Of a stretch of DNA of 64,000 nucleotides, positions 37,407 through 47,077 are shown in pieces. The notes beneath the pieces were generated by a model. The model saw nothing but the letters and a program-made list of their open reading frames with translations. It made no database searches and was not told where the DNA came from. The stretch is taken from assembly GCA_017301995.1 (NCBI GenBank), contig JAFLEH010000007.1, positions 86,019-150,018 of the forward strand, written 5' to 3'. Source of the stretch: Verrucomicrobiota bacterium. Lineage in GTDB: Bacteria; Verrucomicrobiota; Verrucomicrobiia; Verrucomicrobiales; Akkermansiaceae. Within the stretch, counting starts at the first letter, position 1. Each line of letters begins with the position of its first letter. A program made the position numbers and the translations under genes.

Positions 37407-38351
37407 ATGAATGCCGGCACGTTTCATCCGAATTGCTTTGCGCTGATCGCGGTCGCAGCCGTACTGCTTGCATCCTGTGAGAAGCAACAGGAACCCGACC
37501 ATCTGGCGTGGTGGGAAGCCGAACAGGAACGGATCGGCCTCGACCAACAGATCGCCCTGGCGAAATACCGGCTGGACCAAAGCCCGGAAGATCTGAGCGC
37601 CCCCCTCAGGATCGCGCATGACCGGCTCGCCGCCGCCAAGGAACATCTGGAATCCCTCAAACGGCGTCTGCCTAACCTCCGTACCGAAATCGCGGACCTG
37701 GAGGCACAAAGCGCCCAATACGTCATCGAATCCCGGCTTGCCGCCCGCGCGCACGCGATTGGCACCCGGCACGATACCTTCACCGACGCCACCACACGGA
37801 CCTATCGGGACGCACTCGTCACCGCCATCGACGATGCGGGAGTCACGCTGCGACACGCCGATGGAATCGCGCGGCTGGACTATTTCCGGCTCACCGCGGA
37901 CCAGCGCGAATGGCTCGGGCTCGACCAAACCGCGGCCAACGCCGCCTTGGAACGCGAACAGGCCGCCGCCCTGGCTTACGAGCAGTGGATCGATCAGGGC
38001 ATGATCGCGATCCGCGCGAAACAGGATGAGGAACGTGTCGCCGCCGCCAAAAAGGAACAGCAGGATCTGACGAGACAACTGATGGCGATGGTGGCTAAGG
38101 CGCGCGCACTGCCAGCCGCCACTCCCGCGCCCGTATCGCGGCGCTCGTCGTGGAACGACCGCTGGGAACGCACGAGCTACTACCGCCCCCGCCGGACGGT
38201 CTATTACTATCCGGTTTACTATCCGTCGTTCAATACACGGTCGTGTACCGTGCCCGGCGTTCGCAGTTTTCCTGCCCGAGTCACGCCGGCCCGGGTCATT
38301 CCCGCCCGGGTCAACCCCGCTGTCGCAAAACCGGCCATCCCCATTCAATAG
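37407..38351 (+). CDS. Coiled-coil lipoprotein of unknown function (cluster gene 1)
   Basis: This 314-residue protein starts with a lipoprotein signal, with the lipobox LLASC near residue 24. It is followed by a long helical, coiled-coil-prone part rich in Glu, Gln, Ala and Arg (~30-235). The C-terminus is unlike it: an aromatic stretch SYYRPRRTVYYYPVYYPSF and then proline/valine repeats. Such Tyr-rich and repetitive ends may contact the cell wall or outer envelope. A TTGACG-type -35 is seen near 37352. It heads four same-strand anchored coiled-coil genes. Confidence 0.65.
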   Translation: MNAGTFHPNCFALIAVAAVLLASCEKQQEPDHLAWWEAEQERIGLDQQIALAKYRLDQSPEDLSAPLRIAHDRLAAAKEHLESLKRRLPNLRTEIADLEAQSAQYVIESRLAARAHAIGTRHDTFTDATTRTYRDALVTAIDDAGVTLRHADGIARLDYFRLTADQREWLGLDQTAANAALEREQAAALAYEQWIDQGMIAIRAKQDEERVAAAKKEQQDLTRQLMAMVAKARALPAATPAPVSRRSSWNDRWERTSYYRPRRTVYYYPVYYPSFNTRSCTVPGVRSFPARVTPARVIPARVNPAVAKPAIPIQ

Positions 38352-38356
38352 TCACC

Positions 38357-38689
38357 ATGAAATCCACCCAAACCATCATCACACTAACCGCTTTGTGCGC
38401 GTTCGTTTTCGCCTCCGTCTCCTGCAAGGAAGATCCCAAGCTCATCGAAAAACGCGAACAGCAGAAAACCGAGATCGTCCGGCTGAAAGGCGAACTCGCC
38501 CTTCTCGAGGAAAAACTCAAGGCCATCCCAGAGGACATGAGTTCCCAGCTTGCCGAAGCCGAGCGCCAGCTCAAGGAGCAAACCGAGGACATCGCAAAAC
38601 TGGAAGCCGAAACCGCGGATCTGGACGCGCGCAAACGCCAGCTTCAGAAATCCTTCGACGAATACCGTGCCAAATACCCGGCCCAATAA
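38357..38689 (+). CDS. Small coiled-coil lipoprotein (cluster gene 2)
   Basis: This 110-residue protein starts MKSTQTIITLTALCAFVFAS with lipobox VSC near residue 23, then is almost wholly coiled-coil: Glu/Lys/Leu heptads over residues ~30-100. It lies five bases after cluster gene 1 and resembles its helical part. It probably sits in the envelope as a partner of the other three. Confidence 0.7.
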   Translation: MKSTQTIITLTALCAFVFASVSCKEDPKLIEKREQQKTEIVRLKGELALLEEKLKAIPEDMSSQLAEAERQLKEQTEDIAKLEAETADLDARKRQLQKSFDEYRAKYPAQ

Positions 38690-39079
38690 CCCTTCAGGGC
38701 CCGCGTTCGACAAACACCAACCCTTTTCCATTTCATGTCATTCAGCGATCTTATGCAAAGCGGCCGCGGACCCGGTGTCGTGGGCATGCTCCTCGCCCTG
38801 CTCGTGTTAGGCGGGTTCGGGCTGTTGTTCATGATGTCCGTGGATGACGCGCCCAAGGACACCAAGCTCACCACCCAGGGGATCATCCTCGAGCAGGAAA
38901 AGGAGATTGCCGAACTGAAAGCCACCATCACCCAGCGCCAAACCCGGCTGGAAGTGATCCCAAAACTCAAGGAAACCGAAACCAAAGCCCGCGAAACCAA
39001 ACGCGAGTTGTTGTTCGCCACCGGACGCGCCGACGCCACCCGCACCGGCATCTCCGATCTCAAGGGAAAGATCGCCGCC

Positions 39080-39428
39080 CACAAGTGTCCGGTTATAAGT
39101 TATTGAACATCAATTGATTAGGATTCGCGTTATGCATGGTTCTGTGCTCGGTTTCCATAAGTAGTTCATTTAGAGTGACTTTTTCGAACGGATGGACGCT
39201 CAAAATCTGCAAAGTTCTGTGGAGTGTGCCGGGCAGCTTGATCTGCTTGTGGAGGATCGCAATCATCAGGTAGGTGCAGACCGCAATCAATAGCAGCCGG
39301 AGTTCATCGCCGCGGAGTATGGAAAATCTCACTCGAAAGTTCAAATGCGTGACATCGAGAATTTCATGCAAGCTATTCATTTTCTTCGCTTTGGGAATGC
39401 AGAACCCTCAGTTAGCCGGACACCCGTG
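39080..39428 (-). mobile_element. 349-bp IS4-derived mini-element, copy 2
   Basis: It is the reverse complement of copy 1 (27136-27484), apparently identical over its length. Ends are CACAAGTGTCCGG at left and CCGGACACCCGTG at right. Flanking ATCGCCGCC at 39071-39079 and 39429-39437 is a perfect 9-bp target duplication. It splits cluster gene 3. Confidence 0.95.
39093..39380 (-). pseudogene. C-terminal fragment of an IS4-family transposase (copy 2)
   Basis: Its 95-residue translation is identical to the frame at 27184-27471, on the opposite strand. It includes LLLIAVCTYLMIAILHKQ and TLHRTLQILSVHPFEK but no DDE catalytic core. It cannot move the element, so a full-length IS4 copy elsewhere must have acted in trans. 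Confidence 0.8.
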
Positions 39429-40019
39429 ATCGCCGCCATCGAGGAGGAGTTCGTCAAATACAAGGATCTCTATCGGGAATTCTCCCGCCTCGGCGCCAAG
39501 GGCCAGACGCTGGGCACCCTCACCACCAAGAAGGGCGTCACCCACGAGGAGGTCGTGATCCGCGAGGTCGATGCCGTCGGGATGTCGATCAAATCCAAAG
39601 CCGGATTCTATCGGATACCTTACGAGGATCTGCCCGACGATCTTCAGGACAAATACCAGTTCGACCCCGGCCAGAGGGACCTCAAGCTCGCGAAGGAAAA
39701 AGGGGACGAGAACGATCACGCCGTGGCAGTCCGCCGAGCCGAGGAACAAACCAAAGCCGCCGAAGACGGTCGCAAAACCAAGGAGCAAACCGAGAAGATC
39801 GAACAGGCGAAACGCCGGATGCAGGAAATCCGGGCCGAATTGACATCCATCGACGCCGAATTGGTACAGTTGCAATCCGAACTTGACCGCGAGATGCTCA
39901 AGAGACTGCGCAACACCAACGCCATCAAGAGCAAGATCGCCGCCAAACAGGCTAGGAAAGCCACGCTCGCAGTCGAGCTTTCCCGCCTCCAATCGTCGCT
40001 CTAATCACAAAGTACATAT

Positions 40020-40943
40020 ATGCTATCGAGCGAAGATCATCCGGGGCTTTTCACTCTCGTCATCGGCATCATCGTGCTGGTTTTCACCGGCGTGGGCCTT
40101 TCCATTGTCGCCGACAAACGCGCGAAAGGCGGCGGAGCCAAGGCCGCCGCCGCCCGCGAGATCCAGCAGGCTGACGAGGAGATCGTCCAGATGACCCAGG
40201 ATAAGGCGAATCTTGAGGAAGACATCGAAAAACAGAGCGAAAGGGTTGAAAAGGCGGCGGCCGGCTTCGCCAGGGTTTCGGAACAACTCAAGGAAACCGA
40301 ACCGAAACTCGAGGCTCTGACCGGCAAACGCAACGAACTGCGGCGCGAAGTGCCCAACCTCGAAAGCGAGTTCGACGAGTATCGCGCCAAATATCGCAAC
40401 TCGCTCTGGACCACCTCGGTCGGGAAATCGCTCGGCGTTCTGCGGACCCGCGATGGCAAGCTCTACAGTCAGGCGGTGATCCGGAGAATCACCTCCACCA
40501 GCCTCGAGATCACCTGTGACCAAGGCCCGGTTATGATCCCCGCGTCCAATCTGGACAAGGTCATCCAGGATCGTTTCCAGTGGACGGAGAACGAACTCAA
40601 GATGGCCCAGCGTCACACGCCGCAGGCACCGGTTGCGGAAGCGCCCAATCCGCCCCAACGGCCCGCACCCGCGCCCACGCCCGCCGGACCCTCCCGCGAG
40701 GAAATCACCAAGGCCCGGACCGCCGTTCAACTCCGCCTCGAGCGCGTCCGCGGCATTGAGTCCCAACTCGCCGAAGCGCGCAACGCGGTCGCCTCCGGCC
40801 AGCGCTCGATCCCCGGAAGCCTGGAAACCTGGCAGGCGCGCTCCGAACGCCTGCAAACCGCTCTAACCCGCTCGCGCACCGAACTGGCCTCCGCCAAAGC
40901 CGATCTCGCCAGGCTCGACCCATCGGACCCCCTTGCGAGGTGA
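40020..40943 (+). CDS. Membrane coiled-coil protein with SHD1-like domain (cluster gene 4)
   Basis: This 307-residue protein has an N-terminal transmembrane anchor (FTLVIGIIVLVFTGVGLSIV), a coiled-coil (residues ~40-125), and a small beta fold: LGVLRTRDGKLYSQAVIRRI followed by PVMIPASNLDKVIQDRFQW. This is the same fold as in the disrupted gene 3 (LP..LQ..Y.FD-type ending), so they are paralogues. A Pro/Ala linker and a second coiled-coil follow. It lies 15 bases after gene 3. The layout suggests a membrane-anchored scaffold; no enzyme motif is seen. Confidence 0.65.
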   Translation: MLSSEDHPGLFTLVIGIIVLVFTGVGLSIVADKRAKGGGAKAAAAREIQQADEEIVQMTQDKANLEEDIEKQSERVEKAAAGFARVSEQLKETEPKLEALTGKRNELRREVPNLESEFDEYRAKYRNSLWTTSVGKSLGVLRTRDGKLYSQAVIRRITSTSLEITCDQGPVMIPASNLDKVIQDRFQWTENELKMAQRHTPQAPVAEAPNPPQRPAPAPTPAGPSREEITKARTAVQLRLERVRGIESQLAEARNAVASGQRSIPGSLETWQARSERLQTALTRSRTELASAKADLARLDPSDPLAR

Positions 40944-41153
40944 TCCGGTGTGGATAAACCGGGTCCGGGTCCCACGCACGCCTGGGTCGTTAGACGCCTT
41001 CCGGTCCTGCATCCGTGAAATGTCGCCGCGGGCGGGTGGTTTAACAAAATCCGCCGCTGGGCGGGAAAATCCGCGGTTTGCGAAGCGGATGCTTGCCGGG
41101 GTGGGGGCGCAGGGAGTATCGGATGGGCCGCAACGCCACCCCGTTTCAAATCC
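40944..41153. other. Intergenic region upstream of the MFS gene
   Basis: TTGCCG (41093-41098), 17 bases, GTATCG (41116-41121) is a weak promoter candidate. Nothing else is seen. Confidence 0.3.
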
Positions 41154-42455
41154 ATGACCCACCGACCCAACCTCTCCTTCTGGCAGATCTGGAACATGTC
41201 CTTCGGATTTTTCGGCATCCAGTTCGGCTGGGGGCTGCAAATGGGGAACATGTCGGCGATCTACGAATACCTCGGTGCCAACGAAAGCCAGCTCCCGCTG
41301 TTGTGGCTGGCCGCGCCTCTGACCGGCCTGATCGTGCAGCCGATCATCGGCGCGATGAGCGACCGCACCTGGCATCCGGTGCTGGGCCGCCGGCGGCCGT
41401 ATTTCCTGATAGGCGCGGTGCTGGCGTCGCTGGCGCTGCTGCTGATGCCGCATTGCGGGGCGCTGTGGATGGCGGCCGGGCTGCTGTGGATTCTGGATGC
41501 CTCGGTGAACGTGAGTATGGAGCCGTTCCGCGCGTTTGTGGCGGACCTCCTGCCGGAACGCCAGCGCACGGTCGGTTTCGCGATGCAATCGGTCTTCATC
41601 GGCGCCGGGGCGGTGATCGCTTCCAAACTGCCGGGCTGGCTGCGCGACGTCGGCGGGATCAGCGCGGATACCGGCGTGGGCCAGGCGATTCCGAAGACCG
41701 TGCATGTGGCGTTCACGGTGGGCGCGGCGGTGTTTTTGTTAGCCGTGCTGTGGACGGTTTTCACGACCAAGGAGCATCCGCCCGAACCGGACGAACCGAA
41801 ACCGGAAACCAGCGGAGCCGAGGAGATCATCGCCGCGTTTTGCGAGATGCCCAAACGGATGAAACAACTGGCGGTGGTCCAGTTTTTCACCTGGATGGGG
41901 TTGTTCTGCATGTGGATTTTCTTCAGCGTGGCGGTGGCGCGCAACATCATGGGCGCGGAGGATACCGGATCGAGGCTCTACAAGGACGGCATCGACCTGG
42001 CTAACAACTGCTTCGCGGTCTATAACCTCGTGGCGTTCCTCGCGGCGATGGCGCTGCTGTGGGTGGGCCGCATGGTTCCGGCCAAGTGGATCCACTTCGT
42101 TTCGCTGGTGGCGGGCGGACTCGGGCTGGCATCGGTCGGAGTGGTGCGCGATCCGCTGGTTCTGCAATGGGCGTGTTTCACCGGCGTGGGCATCGCCTGG
42201 GCATCCATCCTTTCCATGCCCTACGCGATGCTATCAAGCGCGCTGCCGGCCAACCGGGTGGGCGTTTACATGGGGATTTTCAATTTCTTCATCGTCATCC
42301 CGCAGATTCTGGTGGCCATCGTGCTGAGCCGGTTGATGGAAAACATCGAGGGTTTCAGCCGCCTGACCGCGGTGGTTGCCGGCGGCATCTGCATGCTGAT
42401 CGCCGCGGGATTCACGCTATTGGTGGATGGGGAGAAGACTCAAGACGCACCATGA
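41154..42455 (+). CDS. MFS sugar transporter (GPH/SUC-like)
   Basis: This 433-residue inner-membrane protein has about 12 hydrophobic spans. The SUC/maltose-type motifs are present: N-terminal [20 protein letters not shown], the loop [18 protein letters not shown] (family DxxxxxxGRRRP), and the '[19 protein letters not shown]' span. It probably imports a di- or oligosaccharide with H+. The next gene is a GH13 enzyme, so an alpha-glucan such as maltose or trehalose is likely but not shown. Confidence 0.88.
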   Translation: MTHRPNLSFWQIWNMSFGFFGIQFGWGLQMGNMSAIYEYLGANESQLPLLWLAAPLTGLIVQPIIGAMSDRTWHPVLGRRRPYFLIGAVLASLALLLMPHCGALWMAAGLLWILDASVNVSMEPFRAFVADLLPERQRTVGFAMQSVFIGAGAVIASKLPGWLRDVGGISADTGVGQAIPKTVHVAFTVGAAVFLLAVLWTVFTTKEHPPEPDEPKPETSGAEEIIAAFCEMPKRMKQLAVVQFFTWMGLFCMWIFFSVAVARNIMGAEDTGSRLYKDGIDLANNCFAVYNLVAFLAAMALLWVGRMVPAKWIHFVSLVAGGLGLASVGVVRDPLVLQWACFTGVGIAWASILSMPYAMLSSALPANRVGVYMGIFNFFIVIPQILVAIVLSRLMENIEGFSRLTAVVAGGICMLIAAGFTLLVDGEKTQDAP

Positions 42456-42458
42456 AAA

Positions 42459-42654
42459 CGGATAAGAGAGCGAAAAGCGCGGAGCGCCATCCGTGCCCAT
42501 CCGTGAGATTTGACCTCCGGTCCATCTCCGGCTTCGCCTCCGGTTGTGGTCAAAAAACCAAACCCCCCGAAGATTTGAAACCACGGATGACACGGATATG
42601 CACGGATAGGAGAAAGAGAAGCGCGGAGCGCCATCCGTGCCGGGCCACGGTTGG
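42459..42654. repeat. Dispersed copies of the CACGGAT palindromic repeat
   Basis: AAGCGCGGAGCGCCATCCGTG occurs here twice (around 42475 and 42620), which is the reverse complement of the array unit at 1-340. CCACGGATGACACGGATATG near 42581 is another family element. It lies between the MFS and GH13 genes. Confidence 0.7.
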
Positions 42655-42745
42655 GGATGCTGTTGGGCATGTTCCGGGTGTTGATTCACTTTCTGTTTCT
42701 TCGTCAAGCCGATCACGGGCGGGGTGCCCGCGCCGCGGGTTTTCC

Positions 42746-44638
42746 TTGTTCCATTTGCTCCGGCCCGGGGTTTGCTTGCCGGGGCTCGCAGCCTTGATTT
42801 TTTCCATCATGTCCTCCATTTCCGCCCATGCCGCCGCGCCGGAGCGTCCCGCGATCTATCAATTGATGGTCCGGACCTTCGGCAATACCAACGAAACCCG
42901 AAAACCGGGTGGCACCCTGGCCGAAAACGGCTGCGGGAAATTCAACGATCTGACGCCGGCGGCGCTCGATTCGATCCGGGGCCTCGGTTTCACCCATGTC
43001 TGGCTCACCGGCGTGCTTGAACAGGCCAGCGGCACCGCCTATCCGGGCCGTCCGGCCGATCCCGCGGACATTCTCAAGGGCGTGGCCGGCAGCCCGTATG
43101 CGATCCGGGACTATTTCGACGTTTGCCCCGACTACGCCACGGACCCTGCGAAGCGGTTGGACGAGTTCCGCGCGCTCTTGGGCCGCTGCGGCAAGAGCGG
43201 GCTCAAGGTGATCATCGACTTCGTGCCGAACCACGTCGCCCGGTCCTATGCCTCGGATGTCCGGCCCCAGCTTTCGTTCGGCGCGGGCGATGATGTGTCG
43301 GCGTTTTTCGCGAGGGACAACCATTTCTACTATCTGCGTGCGAGTGATCCGGGCGGTGGTCCGCCACTCCGGTTGCCGACCGCGGGGAAACCCGGCTGCA
43401 CCGGGTTATTCGAGCCGGAGCGCGAGCACGGCCGTGTGACGGGCAACAACGTGATCTCGTGGGCGCCCGGCGAGGGCGATTGGTATGAAACCGTGAAACT
43501 CAACTACGGCCACGACTTCACCAAGGGCCGCGACACCTCCCATCTGCCCGGGCCCGGCGCGCCGCCCGAATCCGTGCCGAAAACCTGGCGCACCATGGAC
43601 GCGATCCTGGCCTATTGGCAGGGCTTCGGCGTGGAGGGATTCCGCGTCGATATGGCGCACATGGTGCCGATGCCGTTCTGGCATTGGGCGGTCAAGCGTG
43701 CCCGCAGCCGCCAGCCGGGGGTGCTATTCTGCGCCGAGGCCTACGACAACGACCCCGCCAAGCTCACCGACGGCCACGTCCTCGACGAACTGCTCAAGGC
43801 CGGGTTCGACGCCGTTTACGACGATCCTTCCTACGACGTTCTGGAAGGCATCTACGACGCCGGAAAATGGGCCAACGACCTCGACCCGCTCACGTTTACC
43901 GGCGAGAGGTTCCACCGTTCTCTCCGCTACGCGGAAAACCACGACGAAGTGCGCATAGCCAGCCCGAAAGTCTGGGGCGGCCACGGCATGAAACTGGGCA
44001 GGCCGGTTTCCGCGGTACTATTCGCCATGGGTCGCGGGCCGGTGATGCTCTATCACGGCCAGGAAGTGGGCGAGCCGGCCGCTGGCGCGGAGGGATTCGG
44101 CGGCGACGACGCGCGGACCTCGATCTTCGACTACTGGTGCATGCCAGAGTTCGCCAAATGGGTGAACGGCGGGAAATTCGATGGCGGAAAGCTTTCGGAT
44201 GAACAGCGGAAACTGCGGGAGTGGTATGGGAGGTTGCTCCACGCCGTCCGCCAACCGGCGTTCGGGCGGGGCGAATTCTACGGTCTCAACCATTCTAACA
44301 AGGAAAACCCCGCCTTCGGCCGTCTTGACGGCGAGACGGTGTCCGGCCACTGGCTCTACGCGTTTCTCCGCCATGATGCCGCGTCCGGGCAATCGTATCT
44401 GGTGGTCGCGAATTTCCATCCAGAGCATACGCTGCGCGGCACAACGGTCCGCATCCCGGATCACGCGCGGAAATTCCTCGGGCTGTCCGTTGCCACCGCG
44501 TGGACCCTAACAGACAAGCTCGCCGCGGGCGGTTGGTCGGGCTCCGCCGGCGCGGAAACGCTTGAATCCAAGGGCATCGCGCTGCCCGATCTGCCGCCTT
44601 GCTCGGCGCTTTTGCTTGAGATTTCCGGCGGTCGTTAG
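42746..44638 (+). CDS. GH13-family alpha-amylase-like enzyme
   Basis: The ~630-residue enzyme has the (beta/alpha)8 GH13 motifs: GLKVIIDFVPNHV (motif I), GFRVDMAHMVP (nucleophile Asp), LFCAEAYDND (acid Glu), and RYAENHDEVR (His-Asp). A C-terminal beta domain follows. The N-terminus is likely a signal peptide, LLRPGVCLPGLAALIFSIMS up to SAHA, if translation starts at TTG 42746; an ATG at 42809 gives a truncated signal. The paired MFS transporter suggests it makes or uses an imported saccharide. The subfamily is not determined. Confidence 0.85.
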   Translation: MFHLLRPGVCLPGLAALIFSIMSSISAHAAAPERPAIYQLMVRTFGNTNETRKPGGTLAENGCGKFNDLTPAALDSIRGLGFTHVWLTGVLEQASGTAYPGRPADPADILKGVAGSPYAIRDYFDVCPDYATDPAKRLDEFRALLGRCGKSGLKVIIDFVPNHVARSYASDVRPQLSFGAGDDVSAFFARDNHFYYLRASDPGGGPPLRLPTAGKPGCTGLFEPEREHGRVTGNNVISWAPGEGDWYETVKLNYGHDFTKGRDTSHLPGPGAPPESVPKTWRTMDAILAYWQGFGVEGFRVDMAHMVPMPFWHWAVKRARSRQPGVLFCAEAYDNDPAKLTDGHVLDELLKAGFDAVYDDPSYDVLEGIYDAGKWANDLDPLTFTGERFHRSLRYAENHDEVRIASPKVWGGHGMKLGRPVSAVLFAMGRGPVMLYHGQEVGEPAAGAEGFGGDDARTSIFDYWCMPEFAKWVNGGKFDGGKLSDEQRKLREWYGRLLHAVRQPAFGRGEFYGLNHSNKENPAFGRLDGETVSGHWLYAFLRHDAASGQSYLVVANFHPEHTLRGTTVRIPDHARKFLGLSVATAWTLTDKLAAGGWSGSAGAETLESKGIALPDLPPCSALLLEISGGR

Positions 44639-44760
44639 AAAGCTCGCGTGGCGATGCTGTCACCCGAATTTCCGCGGCTGAAAATTTTTTCCGAATTTCA
44701 TAGATAGAAGTGGCCAAGCCGGGCAGTTATAGCTATAACTCGCGCGCCCCCACCGGAACC

Positions 44761-45591
44761 ATGGCAAGAAAACAAACAGGATTCTACGATACGATCGAAT
44801 ACATCGGTCCTCGGCCACAGAAGCCGAAGCGTCAGAATTTCTTCGGCGGGTGGGTGATTCTGCTGATTGCGGGAGCGATCGCGTTCTGGTTCGGCCGTCC
44901 GTTGCTGCCGTTTCTGCGTGCCGCGGGCACGGGGGCGACGGCGGAGCAGACCAGCCTGCTGGTGGCGGATCTGAGACGCAGCGGTGAGTTCGGCAACCTG
45001 CTTGCCGCCGCAGCGATCGAGTACTCGGCGCATCCGGTGAGTTATGAATCCGCCTACTACAAGATTCCCTATCCGAATGGTGATGTTCCGATGAACAAAG
45101 GTAAGGCGGAAGACGTGCTCATCCGTTGCTATCGCCAGATGGGAATCGATCTTCAGAAGCAGGTCCATGAGGACATGGTGGCCAATTTCCGCCAGTATCC
45201 GCAGATTTTCCCTGGAGTCACCGCTCCCGATCCGAACATGGACCACCGCCGGGCGCTGAATCTTCAGCGGTTTTTTGATCGCAAAGGCACGGATTTGCGA
45301 ATACCCGACAAGAACAACGAGCTTCGTCCCAGCCGCAATATGGCCGACTACCATCCCGGGGACATCGTCGTATGGGCACTCATTGGCAAACAATCCGCGG
45401 ACGCCCACGTAGGGATTGTGGTGCCAAACCCGGAAGGCGACAAGAGCCGTCCGTGGGTGGTCCACCACCTCGACTCCACCATCAAATGGGAGGACGCGTT
45501 GTTCTCTTATCAGGTTCTGGGTCACTACCGCTATCCGGTCCCCGGTTCCAACGCCACCGCCGCCGCCGATGTGCTCAGGCCGGAGCGGTAG
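44761..45591 (+). CDS. DUF1287 protein (NlpC/P60-like fold)
   Basis: This 276-residue protein has a single N-terminal membrane anchor (GGWVILLIAGAIAFWFG, residues ~31-47) and a DUF1287 domain: EDVLIRCYRQMGIDLQKQVH followed by EDM, then DPNMDHRRALNLQRFFDRKG, and PGDIVVWALIGKQSADAHVG. DUF1287 is related to NlpC/P60-type hydrolases; a murein or protein target is inferred. ATG 44761 is preferred over GTG 44710. It stands alone before a convergent gene. Confidence 0.82.
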   Translation: MARKQTGFYDTIEYIGPRPQKPKRQNFFGGWVILLIAGAIAFWFGRPLLPFLRAAGTGATAEQTSLLVADLRRSGEFGNLLAAAAIEYSAHPVSYESAYYKIPYPNGDVPMNKGKAEDVLIRCYRQMGIDLQKQVHEDMVANFRQYPQIFPGVTAPDPNMDHRRALNLQRFFDRKGTDLRIPDKNNELRPSRNMADYHPGDIVVWALIGKQSADAHVGIVVPNPEGDKSRPWVVHHLDSTIKWEDALFSYQVLGHYRYPVPGSNATAAADVLRPER

Positions 45592-45751
45592 GCCAGCGCG
45601 GTTCGGCCGATCTCCGTGACGCGGGAGGTGAGACGGGTTTGATCGCCGGCAACCGTCAAAAATCGGAGCCGTGAGGCCATGTTTCACATCAGCCACAGCC
45701 GAATGGCGGTAGGGTGAAAGTACGTTTGAAGCCACGCCTCCGAAGCACCCG

Positions 45752-47059
45752 TCAGCCGTCCATCCAGCCGCCGCGGACCGGGTGGTCCATGCCGGATTTG
45801 AGGGACTCCGGCGAGACAATCCGATAGGCTTGGGGATCCCACACCACTTCGCCGCCGGACTTGATCGCCAGAAGCGACAGATGGCTCAGCGCGTCGGAAC
45901 GCACCGCGTCCCGAATCGGTGCGACGGACGGCGACCGATCACGCACCGATTCGACGAAGGCGCGGTAATAGCTGTTTTTGTAGAGAACGCGCTTGTCGCC
46001 CTCGCACTGGCGGAGTTTGAACCATTCCGGGTTGCTGGCGGCCACGCCGCCGCGGCTGAGGCTGATCCATCCCTTTTCGCCGAAGAAGGTCGTGCCGTCG
46101 CCGGTCCAGTTCTTGCGATACTTTTCGATGATCGGCTTGGCATGGTTGTCGCTCATGAAGCGCATCTTGATGCCTTGGGCGAATTCGATGTTCACATCCC
46201 AGGTGGCGCAGGTGTTGAACAACGCGTCGGGTGTGGGAAACTCCCCGGTGCCGCGCAGTTTGAAGGGACCCTTCTGATCGTAGTCCAGCCCCCAGATGGC
46301 GATGTCCAGCGGATGCGCTCCCCAACCGGCGATGAAGCCGATCGAGTAATCCGCGCAGAAATACGAACCGTTGCTGGTGATGCGGTCCTTGCTGCACGGC
46401 TTCATCGGAGCGGGACCGATATATAACTCATAATCGAGTCCGTCAGGCACGGGAATCTCATCCAGCGAGCCGCCACCGCTGCCCGCGGGCGCCCACACCT
46501 CGATGCGCTGGATCGCGCCGATGTAGCCGTTGAGGACCAGCTCGATGCCGCGCTTGAGGATTTCCTGGCTGCGCTGTTGGGTGCCGTATTGGAAAATCCG
46601 GCCGCCGTTGGAACAGGCGTCGAGCAACGCCTTGTTTTGCATCAGCGTATGGCCTAACGGTTTTTCGATGTAAACGTCCTTGCCGGCACGCAGGGCGGCG
46701 ATGCCGATGGGCACGTGCCAGTGGTCGGGGGTGGCTATGACGACCGCGTCGATGCTCTTGTCCGCCAGCAGTTCGCGGAAGTCGTTGTGGAGTTTCGGGT
46801 CGTGGCCTTGTGACGCTTTTACCCGTTGTGCGGCCGCCTCGCGGCGTTGCCGGAACGGATCGGCTATCGCGACGCTCTTGGCGCCCGGAACGGATAGAAA
46901 ATTCTGCAACAGCGACGTGCCCTGTCCGCCGGTGCCGATGTGGCCGATTTGGATCGTCCGGGATGGCGCGTTCTGTCCAAACAGGCGTGCGGTGGGCAGG
47001 ATGAGCGGCGCCGCGCCGATGGCTGCGGCTTGTGTTAGAAAACGGCGGCGGGTGTGCAT
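45752..47059 (-). CDS. Tat-exported Gfo/Idh/MocA oxidoreductase (1)
   Basis: This 435-residue enzyme starts MHTRRRFLTQAAAIGAAPLI, a Tat signal, then the NAD(P)-binding RTIQIGHIGTGGQGTSLLQN and the family's EKPLGHTLMQNKALLDACSN. It oxidises or reduces a sugar or inositol-like substrate in the periplasm with a tightly bound nucleotide. It is the last gene of a four-gene minus-strand operon, 18 bases after the second oxidoreductase. Confidence 0.9.
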   Translation of the reverse strand: MHTRRRFLTQAAAIGAAPLILPTARLFGQNAPSRTIQIGHIGTGGQGTSLLQNFLSVPGAKSVAIADPFRQRREAAAQRVKASQGHDPKLHNDFRELLADKSIDAVVIATPDHWHVPIGIAALRAGKDVYIEKPLGHTLMQNKALLDACSNGGRIFQYGTQQRSQEILKRGIELVLNGYIGAIQRIEVWAPAGSGGGSLDEIPVPDGLDYELYIGPAPMKPCSKDRITSNGSYFCADYSIGFIAGWGAHPLDIAIWGLDYDQKGPFKLRGTGEFPTPDALFNTCATWDVNIEFAQGIKMRFMSDNHAKPIIEKYRKNWTGDGTTFFGEKGWISLSRGGVAASNPEWFKLRQCEGDKRVLYKNSYYRAFVESVRDRSPSVAPIRDAVRSDALSHLSLLAIKSGGEVVWDPQAYRIVSPESLKSGMDHPVRGGWMDG

Positions 47060-47077
47060 GGCGGATCTGCTGTGAAG

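Larger units (their letters stand above)
38735..40004 (+). pseudogene. Membrane coiled-coil protein with SHD1-like domain, disrupted by a mobile element (cluster gene 3)
   Basis: The N-terminal part (from 38735) has a transmembrane helix (GVVGMLLALLVLGGFGLLFM) and a coiled-coil, and runs in frame to 39079. The element at 39080-39428 breaks it, giving a short frame ending CPVISY. The C-terminal part restarts in the same frame (IAAIEEEFVKYKDLY) and carries an SHD1-like fold ending YRIPYEDLPDDLQDKYQFD, then a second coiled-coil. Removing the element and one 9-bp repeat restores one ORF of ~303 codons. Whether the fragments are still used is unknown; it is probably a recent null. Confidence 0.85.

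Noticed and set aside
42059..42745. Upstream extension of the GH13 frame
   Set aside because: It runs through the MFS gene and dispersed repeats; the coding signal begins with the signal peptide near 42746.
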